DNA from: UBA4951 sp963616935
GTDB taxonomy: Bacteria > Bacillota_I > Bacilli_A > RFN20 > CAG-826
Length of the DNA stretch: 64,000 nt
NCBI GenBank assembly: GCA_963616935.1
Contig: CAVEMS010000003.1
Location: 124,001-188,000, forward strand
Direction: 5' to 3'
The notes beneath the pieces were generated by a model. That model was not told where the DNA came from. It did not search any database and was given only the letters and a program-made list of their open reading frames with translations. Made by a program: the position numbers and the translations under genes. The first letter of the stretch is position 1. Each line of letters opens with the position of its first letter. Shown in pieces: positions 62,200 through 64,000 of this stretch.

Positions 62200-62309
62200 G
62201 GTTCATGGATGAAAGTTCCTACGCTAGCATTACCTAGTTCAGGTGTAGGGGTCGTTGCCTATTAGCAACCTCTCAGCTCTTAGGAAGGGCTCCCCCGGTC
62301 GGATTGACC
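62200..62309 (-). promoter_or_regulatory. TPP riboswitch (THI element) controlling thiT
   Basis: Reading the minus strand, the aptamer (about 62300-62214) has the conserved elements in order: GGGGGAGCCC, the CTGAGAGG helix-loop, ACCCCTACACCTGAACTAGG, and TAATGCTAGCGTAGGAA. Without TPP, GCTAGCG (62228-62222) can pair with CGCTAGC (62192-62186) and form an antiterminator. With TPP, it folds into the aptamer and the terminator forms. So thiT and its downstream partner should be off when TPP is plentiful. The switching model is inferred from base pairing. Confidence 0.93.
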
Positions 62310-62315
62310 ACATCA

Positions 62316-62324
62316 ATGATAGCA
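62316..62324 (-). promoter_or_regulatory. Extended -10 promoter of the thiT transcript
   Basis: TGC followed by TATCAT on the minus strand (62324-62316). The predicted start near 62309 is just upstream of the aptamer. Confidence 0.55.
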
Positions 62325-62486
62325 CTTTCGTCTTGCTTGATGTCTTTTTTCTTTGATGATGCCTTTTATTGCTACCTTGATCGCATTTTTTGTTTCGATG
62401 GCAAGCCGTTAGTTTCTCATTTGCGGTAAAATGACGAGTCCACTAGGCATTTGATCGCTTTTATGATTGACCGCCGTCTGAAATCG

Positions 62487-62509
62487 AAAAAAACGAATAA
62501 ATAATCGTT
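62487..62509 (-). terminator. Weak terminator candidate after thiN
   Basis: On the minus strand AACGA (62509-62505), AT-rich loop, TCGTT (62496-62492), then a run of T. The stem is only 5 bp. Confidence 0.45.
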
Positions 62510-62523
62510 AGGCTCAATTGGTT

Positions 62524-63165
62524 TTATGGCCTGTATTTCGTTTCGATAACCAATATCTTTCCCTTGCTTATCAGAAGGGTTCCGACGCTTCCGTTTAATT
62601 CGTTCGACAAACCAAGCGGATCGAATTTATTCAATGTTCTGTGATCTAAGCAATATTTGAATCCTGAGATGGTGATTGTCGATCTAGCAAGCGGGAAGAA
62701 AGAATAATAACCGTCTTCCCGGAAAACGTATTCGTTTTGTCTAGCGGGTAACGAATAGATCTTTGAGTCATCATCGATTATGGACGCTTTCGTGTTTTCG
62801 ATGACCATAGAAAGATTGGCAAGGAAATGTTCGATTCTTTTTCCCTTTATTCCGCCCACGATCACTATTTCATTCATTTTGTCTTTGTATTCGTTATAAG
62901 CGTGCGCAGTATCGCTGTCATCCTTGATTGGATTGAGTTTTGTGATGGTTTTTGCGAATTTTTTGATGAGTTCAAGCTCTTCTTCGTTGACCGAATCGAA
63001 ATCTCCGACTGCCTCGTCCATTCTTATTCCCTTGCTCGCTAGCAAATAAGCACCGCGATCAATTCCGACGATGACGGAGTCTTCTTCGAAAAGGAACGAG
63101 GAGAGATCTTCGATGCCATTTCCTATAACGAGATACGCCTTATGGATGTTGCTTTTTTCTTTCAT
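62524..63165 (-). CDS. thiN: Thiamine pyrophosphokinase
   Basis: Makes TPP from imported thiamine and ATP. The 213-residue protein carries the catalytic core motifs of the TPK family: GIDRGAYLLASKGI, AVGDFDSVNEEEL, PIKDDSDTAHAY, the GGIKGKRIEHFLANL stretch, and a C-terminal SNELNGSVGTLLISKGKILVI substrate-binding segment (read in two parts). GGAGAA precedes the ATG, but a TAAAAT lies only ten bases upstream, so the leader is extremely short. Together with ThiT it completes a salvage route; no de novo thiamine genes are present here. Confidence 0.94.
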   Translation of the reverse strand: MKEKSNIHKAYLVIGNGIEDLSSFLFEEDSVIVGIDRGAYLLASKGIRMDEAVGDFDSVNEEELELIKKFAKTITKLNPIKDDSDTAHAYNEYKDKMNEIVIVGGIKGKRIEHFLANLSMVIENTKASIIDDDSKIYSLPARQNEYVFREDGYYSFFPLARSTITISGFKYCLDHRTLNKFDPLGLSNELNGSVGTLLISKGKILVIETKYRP

Positions 63166-63283
63166 TTCTCCAAAGATTTTACTATCGTCGCCATTCGATA
63201 TCCACGTTGTTGCGTGTTCGTGCCCTGGGCGACTAAAATTTGATGAAGCGTTAGCTAAAAGCTATTTTTGATGGGAGAGGCAT

Positions 63284-64000
63284 ATGAATAGGAATGGATA
63301 TTTCGGGAAAGAAGCAGGCGAATATGTTTTGAATAAGATTCCAGAGGCCGGTTTGTATGAGTACATTTACAAGAACGATGGCATTTTGCTGAAAGTCGAT
63401 CAATACGGCATTCAAATGTGTCAAATTGAGCCGCCTGTAGGGGTGGCTTTAGTGAAAAGGGAGAAGCGCGAGATCTCTTCTCCAGTCAAAATCTATATAT
63501 CCTATGACGACAAAGTTGTGGATAACTTTGCCATCCATAAGGCCAATGCGATAGAAGTGGACTATAAACCTGCGAAGGCGGTCTATTCGCTCGACTTTGA
63601 TGGGATCAAAACGAAGACGGAATTGTTTGTTCCGGCGGATGGCAAAAGGTTTGTGATGACCCTAGCGATTCTGAATACCAGTGATCAAGCGAAAGAAATG
63701 AAGATAATGCCATGCGTTTACCCATACGTGAACGAACTACTGATGGCTCCGTGGGATAAGCCGGAATGGTATACGAAGACGAATTATCTCAAAGACGAAT
63801 ATCCGACGTTTCTCACCACCCGTTATAGCGTCCAAGGCAAAAAAGAAGAACGAAGATATTTTTCGATGTCGACGAACATGTCTCTTTCCTCGCATGAGCT
63901 AAGCGAAGAAAGGCTTCTTACGTCGACAAATAATTTTTCGTCCATTCCTGATGAGATCGGAAAGAAGACGGAAGAGACGGTATACGCTTTCGGACAATGC
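63284..64000 (+). CDS. GH94/GT36-like glycoside phosphorylase, N-terminal part (3' end outside window)
   Basis: An open frame from ATG 63284 runs through the last base, 239 codons so far. The start, MNRNGYFGKEAGEYVLNKIP, and the N-terminal beta-supersandwich with LFVPADGKRFVMTLAILNTS match the N-terminal domain of cellobiose/chitobiose phosphorylases (GH94, formerly GT36). Those enzymes cleave a disaccharide with phosphate, saving ATP. The catalytic (alpha/alpha)6 domain lies beyond the window, so the substrate is open. The ribosome site is GGGAGAGG. Confidence 0.75.
   Translation, partial: MNRNGYFGKEAGEYVLNKIPEAGLYEYIYKNDGILLKVDQYGIQMCQIEPPVGVALVKREKREISSPVKIYISYDDKVVDNFAIHKANAIEVDYKPAKAVYSLDFDGIKTKTELFVPADGKRFVMTLAILNTSDQAKEMKIMPCVYPYVNELLMAPWDKPEWYTKTNYLKDEYPTFLTTRYSVQGKKEERRYFSMSTNMSLSSHELSEERLLTSTNNFSSIPDEIGKKTEETVYAFGQC

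Noticed and set aside
1..64000. CRISPR arrays, IS elements, prophage or integrative elements
   Set aside because: No spaced direct-repeat array, transposase, integrase or terminal inverted repeats were seen; the gene-poor stretches contain only the short repeats listed.

Overview
The window looks like a low-to-mid GC chromosome from the Bacilli/Mollicutes-like branch of the Firmicutes. Gene order is typical of that group near the origin: yidC-jag-mnmE-tatD-rnmV-rsmA-ispE, pth-mfd-rqcP-tilS-ftsH-dus, rpsF-ssb-rpsR, and gdpP-rplI-dnaB-walJ-rlmH. TGA ends several genes and Trp is TGG, so the standard bacterial code is used. Surface lipoproteins, truncated or degenerate versions of universal enzymes, tight operons and absence of phage or IS genes fit an uncultured gut-associated Bacilli lineage (RF39/RFN20-like). 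That placement is inference; no rRNA is present to test it.

Layout. 1-7.8 kb: membrane insertase, RNA modification and maturation genes, isoprenoid kinase and a short GlmU. 7.8-9.0 kb: gene-poor stretch with an orphan DinJ/RelB-type antitoxin and operator-like repeats. 9.0-15.2 kb: pyruvate phosphate dikinase, an FGGY sugar kinase, and a popT (DUF368)-tetR operon. 15.2-24.6 kb: flavodoxin, pth, mfd, rqcP, tilS, ftsH, dus. 24.7-31.5 kb: a degenerate ATPase/DUF4143 protein, a MarR-regulated heterodimeric ABC exporter, and a tyrosine-phosphatase-like protein. 31.6-34.4 kb: lysS and the rpsF-ssb-rpsR operon. 34.7-38.2 kb: two lipoproteins. 38.4-43.9 kb: a 59-residue acidic protein, then gdpP-rplI-dnaB-walJ-rlmH. 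43.9-48.4 kb: HAD phosphatase, UDP-glucose dehydrogenase, a membrane protein and tmRNA. 48.8-53 kb: ROK regulator, DJ-1, DUF308, nitroreductase, enolase. 53.2-60.4 kb: a polysaccharide/surface region (polymerase-like protein, lipoprotein, TupA-like ATP-grasp, three glycosyltransferases). 60.4-64 kb: ung, a TPP-riboswitch-controlled thiT operon, thiamine pyrophosphokinase, and the start of a GH94-like phosphorylase.

Themes. Translation fidelity and tRNA maintenance dominate (mnmE, tilS, dus, pth, lysS, rqcP, tmRNA, rsmA, rlmH). Thiamine is apparently imported (ThiT) and pyrophosphorylated (ThiN), under TPP feedback by transcription attenuation. Several promoters put a -10 box only 6-10 nt before the start codon with no Shine-Dalgarno, implying leaderless mRNAs. 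No CRISPR, tRNA, rRNA, IS element or prophage was seen. The most unusual items are the altered PP-loop of TilS, the GlmU lacking most of its acetyltransferase domain, the atypical tmRNA tag, the ATPase that has lost Walker A, and the uncharacterised membrane protein sharing the thiT riboswitch.
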